DNA of 64,000 bases from Kitasatospora fiedleri (lineage in GTDB: Bacteria; Actinomycetota; Actinomycetes; Streptomycetales; Streptomycetaceae), in the NCBI RefSeq assembly GCF_948472415.1, contig NZ_OX419520.1:1-64000 (forward strand). Direction: 5' to 3'. Positions 47,530 to 56,549 of this stretch are shown piece after piece (within the stretch, counting starts at the first letter, position 1; every line of letters begins with the position of its first letter). The position numbers were made by a program, and so were the translations under genes. The notes below the pieces were generated by a model. The model was given only the letters and a program-made list of their open reading frames with translations. It made no database searches and was not told where the DNA came from.

Positions 47530-49161
47530 TCAGGGCCGGACGCAGCGGAAGCTGTCCGCCGCGGCCGGGTCGCCGTGGGTGTAGCGGGAGACCATCGGGT
47601 AGCGGCACAGGTCGCGGGCGACGCTCCGGCCGTCCGCGGTGGTCAGGGTGGCGTGCAGGACGTCCGGGGCCTGGCCGCGCTCGACCCAGGCCGTCAGCGC
47701 CGCCAGGTCGTCCACGCCGCCGTCCTTCAGGCCGCAGTGCGCGACGCCCGGGGCCAGGAAGACCCGGTAGAAGCCGTCGACCCGGGCCGCGCCGCCCATC
47801 CGGGCCTCGACGCGCTCGCGGTAGTCCACCGTCCCCCGGGTGGGGATCAGCTGGTCGGCGCTGCCGTGCCAGGTGAGCAGCTTGCCGCCGGCGTCGCGGA
47901 ACGCCGACAGGTCCGCGTCCCGGGAGCCGATCACGGTGTCGTACTCGGCGCGGGCCGCGCGGAAGATCCGCTCGAACTGCTGGTACGTCAGGTCCGCCGA
48001 GTCGAACCCGGGCTGCTTCAGCACGAAGTCGGCCACCCACTGGGCGGGGACGGTGAACGGTCGGCCGGTGGGCACGCCGTCCACGGGGGCGCTGGCGGCC
48101 AGCGCGGAGAAGTCGGCGCCGACCGGCAGCCCGTACCAGAGCCGCCGGCCGCCGCCGTCCCGCGGGCCGTCCCAGATCCGGCGGACCACCTCGGCGTCGG
48201 CCGCGTCGATGGTGTACTCCTCGCCCTCGCACAGCACCTTGCTGCCGATCAGCCGGCGCGGGTCGAAGTCGCAGCGGTCCGGGTCGCCGATCAGCCCGTC
48301 GGCCACGCCGTCCAGCCGGTCGCAGGCCCGCAGCGCGGCCCGGTTGAAGGCGTCGAACTCGCAGGTGGTCGGATAGGTGTGCTCCTGCTTCATCACCACC
48401 TGCGGCCACAGCGTGGCCACTTCGAACTGGTTCCAGTTGATGCCCGGGGCGGCGGCGTTGATGCCGTCGAAGTCGGTCGGGTACCGCTGCGCCTCCACGT
48501 AGCCCTGGCGGCCACCGGTGGAGCAGCCGTTGAAGTACGAGTGGAACGCGCTGCCGCCGTACCCGTCGCCGACGACCTGCTTGGCGACCAGCGCCAACTC
48601 GTGCACCGAGCGCGAGGCGAAGTTCTCCAGCAGCGCGGCGTCGACCCGGCCCTGCGGGTCCAGCCCCCAACTGCCGTCCCAGCCGGTGGTGTACACGCCC
48701 GCGTCGGTGGTGGCCGCCGCGTAGCCCTGCTTGACCGCGACGGCCACCGCGCCGATGTCACCGGCGGCGTAGCCGGTACCGCCGACCGCCTGGAACCGCC
48801 CGTTCCACCCCGCCAGCGGCAGCCAGACCTGCACCCTCGCCCGGTCGTCCGCGCCCGGATGGGTCAGCGTGACCGTCACCTCGCAGTGCGCCGGGACGTC
48901 GGTCACCGAGTAGCCGCCCAAGGGCAGCACCCCGGGCACCTCGAACGTCCCCGCCGGCACCGCCGCCGCGGCCACCGACTCCACCACGGCGCCCTCCGGC
49001 GCCGCCGGCCGGAACGCGGCACAGGCCGCCACGGCGGACCCGCGACCGGCCCGGTCCGCACCACCCGCCGGACCGGTCGACGCGCTCGCCGGCGCGCACA
49101 GGGCCACGGCCGCCGCCAGCGAGAACCCCGCCGCCGCGAGCCTCGGAAGCCGTCGGTTCAT
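47530..49161 (-). CDS. Secreted tannase/feruloyl esterase family hydrolase
   Basis: 543 residues from the ATG at 49161 (GGAGAGACACAC ahead). Signal peptide RLPRLAAAGFSLAAAVALCA. Family marks: VWLPLAGWNGRFQAVGGTGY, YFNGCSTGGRQGYVEAQRYP (nucleophile Ser, disulfide Cys), INAAAPGINWNQFEVA, WHGSADQLIPTRGTVDYRER (catalytic Asp) and FLAPGVAHCGLKDGGVDDLA (His and partner Cys), so the CS-D-HC motif is complete. It would release phenolic acids from plant polymers or gallate esters outside the cell. Confidence 0.93.
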   Translation of the reverse strand: MNRRLPRLAAAGFSLAAAVALCAPASASTGPAGGADRAGRGSAVAACAAFRPAAPEGAVVESVAAAAVPAGTFEVPGVLPLGGYSVTDVPAHCEVTVTLTHPGADDRARVQVWLPLAGWNGRFQAVGGTGYAAGDIGAVAVAVKQGYAAATTDAGVYTTGWDGSWGLDPQGRVDAALLENFASRSVHELALVAKQVVGDGYGGSAFHSYFNGCSTGGRQGYVEAQRYPTDFDGINAAAPGINWNQFEVATLWPQVVMKQEHTYPTTCEFDAFNRAALRACDRLDGVADGLIGDPDRCDFDPRRLIGSKVLCEGEEYTIDAADAEVVRRIWDGPRDGGGRRLWYGLPVGADFSALAASAPVDGVPTGRPFTVPAQWVADFVLKQPGFDSADLTYQQFERIFRAARAEYDTVIGSRDADLSAFRDAGGKLLTWHGSADQLIPTRGTVDYRERVEARMGGAARVDGFYRVFLAPGVAHCGLKDGGVDDLAALTAWVERGQAPDVLHATLTTADGRSVARDLCRYPMVSRYTHGDPAAADSFRCVRP

Positions 49162-49521
49162 GTGTGTCTCTCCTCGGATTCGGCAATCGCGACCCCACTG
49201 TCGCCGACCCACCGACCCGGGCACATCGGTCAACTGACGCCCCGCCGGGGGAGCAGTCGACGTGCAGTCAGATGACGGATGCGGCCGACCGGACGGCCGA
49301 CCGGACGGCCGACCGGCTGACTGACCGCTCGACCGGCCGGGCAGCGCCCCGGACGACGCCGGGGCCCGGCACGGCCCGCCGTCACCGGCGGGGCAGTTGC
49401 CGTCGCCGGGCCCGCCGCCGGGCCCGTCGCCACCGAGCCCGCCGTCACCGGTCGGCAGGCAGCATCCGCCATCGCGCCGCCGCGCCCGTCGTCTCCGCGT
49501 CCGCCACCGCCGCGCCCGCCG
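49162..49521. other. Intergenic region with GACCGGACGGCC tandem repeats
   Basis: About 360 bp between the tannase start and the LAL stop. Three to four copies of GGCCGACCGGAC lie at 49281-49320. No convincing gene on either strand. Confidence 0.5.
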
Positions 49522-52257
49522 TCACCCTCCGGCGAGGGCGTCGTCGAGCTCGCGGCGGGAGGAGACCCCCAACTTGGTGAACACCTTGCGCAGGTGCCAC
49601 TCGACGGTGCGCGGGCTGAGGAACAGCTGGGCGCCGATCTCCGCGTTCGGGTGCCCGGTGGCCGCCAGCCGGGCGATCCGGGCCTCCTGCGGGGTGAGGA
49701 CGGGCTCGCCGCCGGTGTCGCGTCGGCGCACCGTCTCGCCGGTGGCCAGCAGCTCCCGCCGAGCCCGCTCCGCGAACGCCTCCATGCCCATCGCCGCGGC
49801 CGCCCCGTGCGCGGCGCGCAGTTCGTCGCGGGCCTGCGCCCGCCGGTTCCGGCGGCGCAGCCACTCGCCGAACAGCAGCCGGGCCCGGGCCTCCAGCCCG
49901 CCCAGCCCACCCAGGGCGAAGTGGTCGACCGCCTCGCGGTAGCGCTCCTCGGCCTGCTCCGGCGCCCCGGCCAGGGCCTCCGCCAGCGCCCCGGCCCCCA
50001 GCGCCCAGGGCGTCCCGGCCCGGGCCCAGTCGGCCAGCTGCTCGCGCGCCCCGGCCGCCGCGTCCGGCCGCCCGGCCCGGACCGCCGCCTCGACCAGCTC
50101 CCCGCACGTCCAGTGGTGCACGGCGAGATCCCGGTGCTCGGTGCCCCGCAGCGCGGCCTCCAGCGCGAGCGGGTAGGCGCCCAGGCCGTTGTGCAGCACC
50201 GCCCGCGCCAACGCCGCGGTGGCCGCCAGCCGGCCCAGACCGCGCTGCTCACACTCCCGCTCCGCCCCTTCGATCTCCGCCAGGGCCGACCCGTCCCGCC
50301 CCCGGTACGCGCCGATCAGCGCGGCCGTGACCGCCCGGGTCGCCGCGCCCGCGGTCTCCTCGACGGCCGCCGCCCCGGCCAGCAGCGCCCCGGCCTCGGC
50401 GAACCGCCCCGCGAAGCCCAGCGAGGCCGCCCGGTACGGCAGCGCCGCCGCGAGGGTCGACAGAGCCCCGGTCGCCCGGGCGGAGCGCACCGCCCGGTCG
50501 GTGACGTCCAGCCAGGCCCCGAGGTCGCCCAGCTCGGCGGCGGCGTTCACGACCGCCCACAGCAGGGCCGGGTCCTCGACCTCGGTCCGCGACCGCAGCG
50601 CCCGCGCCAGCAGCGGCTGGGCGGCGACCGGCCCGTCCGCGCTCCACGCGGCCAGCGCCCGCAGCAGGACGGCGGCCTGCTCGTCCCCGGGCGGCAGCGC
50701 GCGGGCGGCCGCCGCGACCCGCCGGAGCGCCTCCCGGTCGTGGCGGCCGGCCCGGACCGCCGCGCCGAACGCGGTCAGGCAGGTCTCCCGCGCGGCGGCC
50801 GGATCGAGCCCGCCGAGCCGCTCCGCCGCGTCGAGCAGCGGCCCCACCGCCCCGGCCCCCCGGTCCCGCAGGGCGGACGCCCGGGCCCGCAGCCGGTGCA
50901 CGTCGGCCTGCTGCACCAGGTTCAGCGGCCCCAGCTCGGCGGCGGCCAGCAGGTCCGGCACCCGGGCCGTCAACCCGGCCGCGAGGGAGGCCGCCGCAGC
51001 CGCCAGCGCCCGCCGCGCCTGCCCCTTCGGCTCGGGGGAGAGCGCGGCGGCCCGCTCCAGGAAACCGGCCGCGGCGGCCCGGCCGCCCCGGGCCAGGGCC
51101 CGGTCGGCGGAGTCCTCCAGCGCGGCGGCGACCTGCTCGTCCGGCCCGGCCGCGGCGTGCGCCAGGTGCCAGGCCCGCCGGTCGGGGTCGCGCCCGCCGT
51201 CGGTGGCCTCGGCCAGCGCCCGGTGGGCGGACCGCAGGGCGGCGGCGTCCGCGCCCCGCCACACGGCGGACCGCACCAGCGGGTGCCGGAACCGCACCGG
51301 GGCGCCCAGGGTGACCAGCCCGGCCGCCTCGGCCGGGGCCGCCGCCTCCGGCCCGATGCCCAGCAGCCGCAGCGCGTGCCACAGCAGCGGCCCGTCGCCG
51401 ACCGGTTCGACCGCCGCGACCAGCAGCAGCGCCCGGGTGTCGGCCGGCAGCGCCGCCACCCGCCGCCGGAACCCCTCCTCCACCCGGGACGCCAGCGGAC
51501 CGGCCCCCGGCCCGCCGAACCCGAACGCCAACTCCGCGGGCGACAGGCCGCGCGGCAACTCCAGCAGCGCGAGCGGATTCCCGCCGGTCTCACCGACCAC
51601 CCGGTCCCGCACCCGGGCGTCCACCGGCCCCGGCAGCACCCGGTCCAGCAGCGCCCTGGCCTCGGCGTCGCCCAGCCCGCGCAGCGGGAGGTCCGGCAGC
51701 CCGGCGAAGCCCGCGTCACCCACCCCGTCGACGGTCCGCTCGGCGAACACCAGCGCCACCGACTCGGCGTCCAGCCGTCGGCCGACGAACGCCAGAATCC
51801 GCTGCGACATCAGGTCCAGCCACTGGGCGTCGTCCACCAGGCACACCAGCGGACCACCGGCGGCGGCCTCCGCGAACAGCCCGAGCACCGCCATCCCGAC
51901 CAGCAGCATCTCGGGCGCCGCCCCCGCGCTCAGCCCGAACGCCACCCGCAGCGCCTCCCGCTGCACCGGCGGCAGCCCGTCCAGCCCGTCCAGCAGCGGA
52001 GCGCACAACCGCTGCAACGCCGCGTAGGCGAACTCCGCCTCCGCCTCCACCCCGGCCGCCCGGACGACCCGCAACCGCCCCGCCCGCTCGGCCCGTTCGG
52101 CCACCAGGTCCAGCAGTGCCGACTTGCCGACCCCGGCCTCCCCCCGCAGCACCAGCACCCGGCTACGGCCCTCCCGCACCTCCCGCAGCAGCTCCTCCAG
52201 CGCCCCCGACTCCCGCTCCCGGCCGAGCAGCCGCTGCACCGCGTGATCCGACATCAC
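49522..52257 (-). CDS. LAL-type LuxR family transcriptional regulator
   Basis: A full-length 911-residue LAL regulator. The ATPase domain has Walker A (VLVLRGEAGVGKSALLDLVA), Walker B (PLVCLVDDAQWLDLMSQRIL) and VGETGGNPLALLELPRGLSP. A long TPR-like helical middle follows, and the C-terminal LuxR HTH is LTPQEARIARLAATGHPNAE and LFLSPRTVEWHLRKVFTKLG. Start is one of two adjacent ATGs at 52257. It may control the tannase gene just downstream on the same strand or the PrnB/ATP-grasp operon beyond (inference). Confidence 0.95.
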   Translation of the reverse strand: MMSDHAVQRLLGRERESGALEELLREVREGRSRVLVLRGEAGVGKSALLDLVAERAERAGRLRVVRAAGVEAEAEFAYAALQRLCAPLLDGLDGLPPVQREALRVAFGLSAGAAPEMLLVGMAVLGLFAEAAAGGPLVCLVDDAQWLDLMSQRILAFVGRRLDAESVALVFAERTVDGVGDAGFAGLPDLPLRGLGDAEARALLDRVLPGPVDARVRDRVVGETGGNPLALLELPRGLSPAELAFGFGGPGAGPLASRVEEGFRRRVAALPADTRALLLVAAVEPVGDGPLLWHALRLLGIGPEAAAPAEAAGLVTLGAPVRFRHPLVRSAVWRGADAAALRSAHRALAEATDGGRDPDRRAWHLAHAAAGPDEQVAAALEDSADRALARGGRAAAAGFLERAAALSPEPKGQARRALAAAAASLAAGLTARVPDLLAAAELGPLNLVQQADVHRLRARASALRDRGAGAVGPLLDAAERLGGLDPAAARETCLTAFGAAVRAGRHDREALRRVAAAARALPPGDEQAAVLLRALAAWSADGPVAAQPLLARALRSRTEVEDPALLWAVVNAAAELGDLGAWLDVTDRAVRSARATGALSTLAAALPYRAASLGFAGRFAEAGALLAGAAAVEETAGAATRAVTAALIGAYRGRDGSALAEIEGAERECEQRGLGRLAATAALARAVLHNGLGAYPLALEAALRGTEHRDLAVHHWTCGELVEAAVRAGRPDAAAGAREQLADWARAGTPWALGAGALAEALAGAPEQAEERYREAVDHFALGGLGGLEARARLLFGEWLRRRNRRAQARDELRAAHGAAAAMGMEAFAERARRELLATGETVRRRDTGGEPVLTPQEARIARLAATGHPNAEIGAQLFLSPRTVEWHLRKVFTKLGVSSRRELDDALAGG

Positions 52258-52412
52258 ACCTCCGCCCGGTCCCCCCTCCCCGGAGGGACCGACCCCATCC
52301 TACGAACCGCCCCGCCCGCGCCCGTCGCGGCGTCAGTTCGTGGGCGTCCGCGCGGTATCGCCGGGGGCACCGGAGTCCGCGCCGCCGGAACGCCGCCCGG
52401 CGGCGCGAACGG

Positions 52413-53543
52413 TCAGCCCCCGTCGGCCGTCTGACGCTCCACCGTCTCGCGCAACCGCCGCCGACGCTCCGTCGCCCGGCGCCGCTCGTCCTCGTCGGCG
52501 GCGGTGATGTCCAGGAAGACCTGGTCGAAGTCCGGGCACACCGACCTGATCCGCTGCCTCAGCTCCACGCACAGCCGCTCGACCCCGGAGCTGTCCAGCC
52601 CGTCCACCAGGTCCATCCGGGCCGCGAGCAGGGCGGAGTCCGGGCCGAGCTGCATCGTCAGCAGCCGGGTCACGGTGTCGATCTCGGGCCGCTCGGTCAG
52701 CACCTCCAGCGCCCGCTGCTGGAGGACCGGGTCGACGGCCTGCCCGACCAGCCGGTCCTTGGCGTCGCGTCCGAGCCGGTAGGCGACGTACATCAGCAGC
52801 ACCGCGATGGACAGCGCCGCGCCTGCCTCCCACGCCGGCTGCCCGGTCCACTGGTGCAGCCCCGCGCCCGCCAGGGCCAGCAGCACGCCGAGCACCGCCG
52901 CCGCGTCCTCCGCGAACACCGTCCGCACGGTCGGGTCGTCGCCCCGCCGCAACTGCGCCACCACGCCGCGCCCGGCCTGCTTGGCCTGCCCGCGGACCTG
53001 CACCGTCGCCCTGACCAGCGAGGCGCCCTCCGCGAGCAGCGACACCGCCAGCACCACGTAGACGATCAGGTAGCCGCCGGTCTCCTCGGCCTCCGGGTTC
53101 AGCAGGGTGTGCAGGCCCTGGTAGAAGGAGAAGCAGCCGCCGGTGACGAAGATCCCGACGGCCGCCAGCATCGACCAGAAGAAGCGCTCCTTGCCGTACC
53201 CGAACGGGTGCCGCGCGTCCGCACGCCGGCGGCTGCGGCTCAGCGAGGCCAGCAGGAACACCTCGTTGAGGCTGTCCGCCACCGAGTGCGCGGCCTCCGA
53301 CAGCAGCGCGGGCGAACTCGCGATCAGCCCGCCGGCCACCTTGGCCAGCGCGATCACCAGGTTGGCCACCAGCGCGATCAGCACCGTGCCCCTGGTCTCG
53401 CCGTCCCCCTGCCCGCCGCGCTCGTTGCCCTTGTTGCCCTTGTTGCCCTCGGCACCCGGGTCCGTGTCCGCGGCCGTGCCGCGCCCGTCGTCGTGTTCGT
53501 CGCCCCTCGTCACGCCCGCCGTCTGCCCCGGTTCCCCGCGCAC
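52413..53543 (-). CDS. Cation diffusion facilitator family transporter
   Basis: 376 residues. A hydrophilic Gly/Asn/Asp-rich N-terminus (NKGNKGNERGG) precedes six membrane helices: VLIALVANLVIALAKVAGGL, the metal-site LLSEAAHSVADSLNEVFLLA (His-x3-Asp), FFWSMLAAVGIFVTGGCFSF, IVYVVLAVSLLAEGASLVRA and VFAEDAAAVLGVLLALAGAG (second site, Glu-Asp instead of the usual HxxxD). The C-terminal cytoplasmic domain is LLTMQLGPDSALLAARMDLV. It exports Zn2+, Mn2+ or a similar ion. Confidence 0.92.
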   Translation of the reverse strand: MRGEPGQTAGVTRGDEHDDGRGTAADTDPGAEGNKGNKGNERGGQGDGETRGTVLIALVANLVIALAKVAGGLIASSPALLSEAAHSVADSLNEVFLLASLSRSRRRADARHPFGYGKERFFWSMLAAVGIFVTGGCFSFYQGLHTLLNPEAEETGGYLIVYVVLAVSLLAEGASLVRATVQVRGQAKQAGRGVVAQLRRGDDPTVRTVFAEDAAAVLGVLLALAGAGLHQWTGQPAWEAGAALSIAVLLMYVAYRLGRDAKDRLVGQAVDPVLQQRALEVLTERPEIDTVTRLLTMQLGPDSALLAARMDLVDGLDSSGVERLCVELRQRIRSVCPDFDQVFLDITAADEDERRRATERRRRLRETVERQTADGG

Positions 53544-53570
53544 AAGCGCCGGACCGGGCGCCCGGCCGGC

Positions 53571-54232
53571 TCAGTCGGCGACGGCCGTCCCGGTCCCGAT
53601 CAGGAAGGCGGTGAGGACGCGGCGCAGGCGGGGCTCGACCTCGACGACCGCGTGGGCGAGGCGGGGGTCGGAGGTGTAGAGCTCGCGCAGGAGCGGACCG
53701 GGGCTGGCGATCTGCCACAGGGCGCCGGCCATCCCGGTGGCGGTGGCGACCAGGTCGAGCACCTGCTGCTCGGACAGGCCCAGCAGGCGCGCCAACTCCT
53801 CGCCGATCAGGGCGACTTCCTGCAGGGTGAGGAGCTTGAACGCGCGCACCGCCTCCAGCGACACGTTGCGCTCCAGGTTGAGCGGCGCCTGCGCGAGCAG
53901 GTCGCAGAACACCGGGCGGTCCGCCAGCGTCGAGGCGAGGAGCGCGCCGACGTCCGCGGGGAGGCGGCCGTCCGCGCCGCCAGCTCGGCGCGGAGCGTCG
54001 CGGACCACTCCCGCCAGCCCTCGGCGGTGAGTTCGAGGAAGATCTGCTCCCTCGTCTCGAAGTAGCGCAGCAGCGCCGACTTGTGCATGCCGACCTCGGC
54101 GGCGATGTCGGTGAGGCTGACGTCCCGGATGCCGCGTTCCCGGCCGAGCGTCCGGGCCGCGTCCAGGATCGCCGTCTCGCGCACCTGCTTGGCCTCGGCG
54201 CTGCGGGCCCGTCGGAAGGCTGGCTGACTCAT
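53571..54232 (-). CDS. TetR family regulator of the divergent SDR gene
   Basis: About 220 residues: HTH (ETAILDAARTLGRERGIRDV, TDIAAEVGMHKSALLRYFET) and a TetR ligand domain (LADRPVFCDLLAQAPLNLER, LLTLQEVALIGEELARLLGL). A frame break near 53975 (CGGACGG for CGGGACGG on the coding strand) is a G short. The ATG at 54232 lies six bases after a TATGAT -10, so the message is probably leaderless. It is divergent from the SDR gene and overlaps the direct repeats that probably bind it. Confidence 0.87.
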
Positions 54233-54238
54233 GGCCCC

Positions 54239-54244
54239 ATCATA
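54239..54244 (-). promoter_or_regulatory. -10 element of a leaderless tetR transcript
   Basis: TATGAT on the minus strand, with GGCCCC between it and the ATG. In actinomycetes this spacing puts the transcript start on the start codon. No ribosome binding site is present. Confidence 0.55.
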
Positions 54245-54255
54245 GGAGGAGTTAA

Positions 54256-54290
54256 GAGAACGGTGTTGCTTTATTAGGAGAACGGTGTTG
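54256..54290. promoter_or_regulatory. 13-bp direct repeat operator between tetR and SDR
   Basis: GAGAACGGTGTTG occurs at 54256-54268 and 54278-54290, 22 bp apart (two helical turns). Each contains the symmetric core AAC-GGT-GTT. The position covers both divergent promoters, typical of a TetR dimer-pair operator. Confidence 0.65.
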
Positions 54291-54300
54291 TACTAATTGC

Positions 54301-55188
54301 ATGAGCGAACACGCGCACAGCACCCGGCAGGTCTGGTTCATCACCGGCTCGTCCCGCGGGCTCGGCCGCGCCCTGGCCGTCGCCGCCCTCGACGCGGGCG
54401 ACCTCGTCGTCGCCACCGCCCGCCGCCCCGAAGCCCTCGCCGAGGAGCTGGCCCCCTACGGCGACCGGGTCCTCGCCCTGCCGCTGGACGTCACCAGCCC
54501 CGACGCGGCCCGCACGGCCGTCGACGCCGCACTCGCCCGCTTCGGCCGCATCGACGTCCTGGTCAACAACGCGGGGTACGCCAACGTCTCGCCGGTGGAG
54601 AGCGCGGACGACGACGACTTCCGCGCCCAGTTCGAGACCAACTTCTGGGGCGTCTACCACGTCACCAAGGCCGCGCTGCCCGCCCTGCGACGGCAGCGGG
54701 CGGGCACCGTCGTCCAGTTCTCCTCGATCGGCGGGCGAGTCGGCGGCTCCCCGGGCATCGCCTCCTACCAGGCGGCCAAGTTCGCCGTCGACGGCTTCAC
54801 CCGGGCGCTGGCGGCGGAGACCGCCCCGTTCGGCATCCGCTTCATGGTCGTCGAACCGAGCGGCTTCGCCACCGACTGGGCCGGCTCGTCGATGACCGTC
54901 CACCCCGTCCCGGAGGCGTACGAGGAGACCGTGGGCGCGATGAACCGCCGGGTGCGCCAGAGCACTTCCGGCGCCGCGGGCGACCCGCGGCGGGCGGCCG
55001 GGATCATCGTGCGCACCGTCCACCGCGGCCGGGTCCCGGGCCACCTGCTCCTCGGCGTCAACGCCGTGGAGATGGCGCTCGACCACTCCCGCCGCCAACT
55101 GGCCGAGGCGAGCGCCTGGGAGAAGGTGAGCCGCTCGGCCGACTTCGCCGAGCCCCACCCCGTCGACCTGCCGCCCGAGACGGCCTGA
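54301..55188 (+). CDS. Short-chain dehydrogenase/reductase
   Basis: A 295-residue SDR: cofactor motif VWFITGSSRGLGRALAVAAL, RIDVLVNNAGYANVSPVESA, catalytic Ser in VVQFSSIGGRVGG and YQAAKFAVDGFTRALAAETA (Tyr-x3-Lys). Classical NADP-type, commonly paired with a divergent TetR repressor in actinomycetes. ATG at 54301 is only 4 bp after TACTAAT, so either the message is leaderless or a different -10 is used. A 16-bp unit ACGGCCTGAGTGCCTG is repeated at its 3' end (55179-55215). Confidence 0.93.
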   Translation: MSEHAHSTRQVWFITGSSRGLGRALAVAALDAGDLVVATARRPEALAEELAPYGDRVLALPLDVTSPDAARTAVDAALARFGRIDVLVNNAGYANVSPVESADDDDFRAQFETNFWGVYHVTKAALPALRRQRAGTVVQFSSIGGRVGGSPGIASYQAAKFAVDGFTRALAAETAPFGIRFMVVEPSGFATDWAGSSMTVHPVPEAYEETVGAMNRRVRQSTSGAAGDPRRAAGIIVRTVHRGRVPGHLLLGVNAVEMALDHSRRQLAEASAWEKVSRSADFAEPHPVDLPPETA

Positions 55189-55269
55189 GTGCCTGACGGC
55201 CTGAGTGCCTGACGGCCTGTCGCCCCGCTCCTGCTCCGTCCCGGCCGGACGGGTCCGATCCGGGGTGCC

Positions 55270-55375
55270 GGAACGTTTCGGTGCGTCAAGAACCTTGGCC
55301 ATGTCCGGTGGTGCCGCCCCGTCGAGCGGTACCTTCGCACCCGGGCCCGCCCGCGGCGACCCACCGAAACGTTCC
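55270..55375. promoter_or_regulatory. 14-bp inverted repeat pair before the N-acetyltransferase gene
   Basis: GGAACGTTTCGGTG (55270-55283) and its exact reverse complement (55362-55375) flank the presumed promoter; the second ends 17 bp before the ATG. Each has the palindromic core AACGTT. A looping or paired operator is likely, the binding protein unknown. Confidence 0.55.
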
Positions 55376-55392
55376 GCCCGAAAGGCGCCCCG

Positions 55393-56214
55393 ATGACCGT
55401 CGATCTCGACAAGTACTTCACCCGCATCGCGTGGGACGGCGATCGGGCCCCCACCCTCGCCACCCTCCGCTCCCTCCACCGCGCCCACGTCCTCGGCATC
55501 CCGTTCGAGAACCTGGACGTCGTGATCGGCGAGGTGCCGTCGCTGGACCTCCGCGACCTCCAGGCCAAGCTGGTCGAATCCGCCCGCGGCGGCTACTGCT
55601 TCGAGCACAACAGCCTGTTCGCCGCCGTCCTCGAACGGCTGGGCTTCGCCGTCCGCCGCCTCACCGGCCGGGTCCGGGCCGGGGCCCGCCCGTGGGAGGA
55701 GCGCCCCCGCACCCACATGGTGCTGGCCGTCGAGATACCCGGCGTCCCCGGCCGGTACCTCGCGGACGTCGGGTACGGCAACACCGGCGCACTGCTGGAA
55801 CCGCTGCCGATGGTCCCCGGACAGGAGCACGAGACCGCCGGCCGCCGGCACCGCCTGGTCCTGGAGGAGGCCGACGGCCCGGCCCCGATCTGGGTGGTGC
55901 AGGTCCGCGGCAGCGGCGGCTGGCAGGACCAGACCGCCTTCACCATGGACCGGGTACCCGTCGCCGACCTCGTGCTCGGCAACTGGTTCACCGCCACCTA
56001 CCCGCGCTCACCCTTCCACCGGCTCTACGTCCAGCGCACCCTCGCCACCGGCCACCACCTCCTGCTCGACGGAACCACCTTCGTCCGCACCGCACCCGAC
56101 GGAACCCGCTCCGTCCGGGAGATCGAGAACCCCGGCGACCTCCGGGACCTCCTGCACACCGAGTTCGGCCTCACCCCGCCCGCCGGCTTCCGCCCGCCGA
56201 CCCGCCGCGCCTGA
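55393..56214 (+). CDS. nat: Arylamine N-acetyltransferase
   Basis: A 273-residue NAT with the full catalytic triad: Cys69 in ARGGYCFEHNSLF, His108 in PRTHMVLAV and Asp125 in YLADVGYGN. IPFENLDVVIGEVPSLDL is the usual N-terminal mark. It transfers acetyl from CoA to arylamines or hydrazines; in actinomycetes NAT homologues also cyclise or release aromatic-amine polyketides (family knowledge). ATG has GAAAGGCGCCCCG ahead. Confidence 0.95.
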   Translation: MTVDLDKYFTRIAWDGDRAPTLATLRSLHRAHVLGIPFENLDVVIGEVPSLDLRDLQAKLVESARGGYCFEHNSLFAAVLERLGFAVRRLTGRVRAGARPWEERPRTHMVLAVEIPGVPGRYLADVGYGNTGALLEPLPMVPGQEHETAGRRHRLVLEEADGPAPIWVVQVRGSGGWQDQTAFTMDRVPVADLVLGNWFTATYPRSPFHRLYVQRTLATGHHLLLDGTTFVRTAPDGTRSVREIENPGDLRDLLHTEFGLTPPAGFRPPTRRA

Positions 56215-56350
56215 TCCGCACCACCACCGGCGACGGGGCCGGGGCCGTCGACGGGGCCGGTCGGGGCGGCCGCACCCTCCGCGCCCCTTGCCCCTGGCCC
56301 TCGTCGGCGGGCACGCTCGACTGCACGTCGAATCCGACACCCGGGGCCCC

Positions 56351-56509
56351 GTGAACGACATCGACCGTCGCAACCGCCGCAACCGCCCCAACCGCCGAGG
56401 CGCCCTGGGCTGCCTCCTCCTCGTCCTCCTCCTCGCCGCCGCCCTCACCGCCTTCGTCGTGTGGGCCTGGAACCAGCCGGGCGGAAACACCCCCAGCTAC
56501 TGGCACTGA
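56351..56509 (+). CDS. Small single-helix membrane protein
   Basis: A 52-residue protein from GTG: an Arg/Asn-rich start (NDIDRRNRRNRPNRRG), one hydrophobic helix (CLLLVLLLAAALTAFVVWAW) and a short outer tail NQPGGNTPSYWH. Compositionally like many small streptomycete membrane peptides; role unknown. Confidence 0.6.
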   Translation: MNDIDRRNRRNRPNRRGALGCLLLVLLLAAALTAFVVWAWNQPGGNTPSYWH

Positions 56510-56549
56510 CGCCCGTGCCACCCACCGGCCCGGACCGGCCGCCCGGGCC

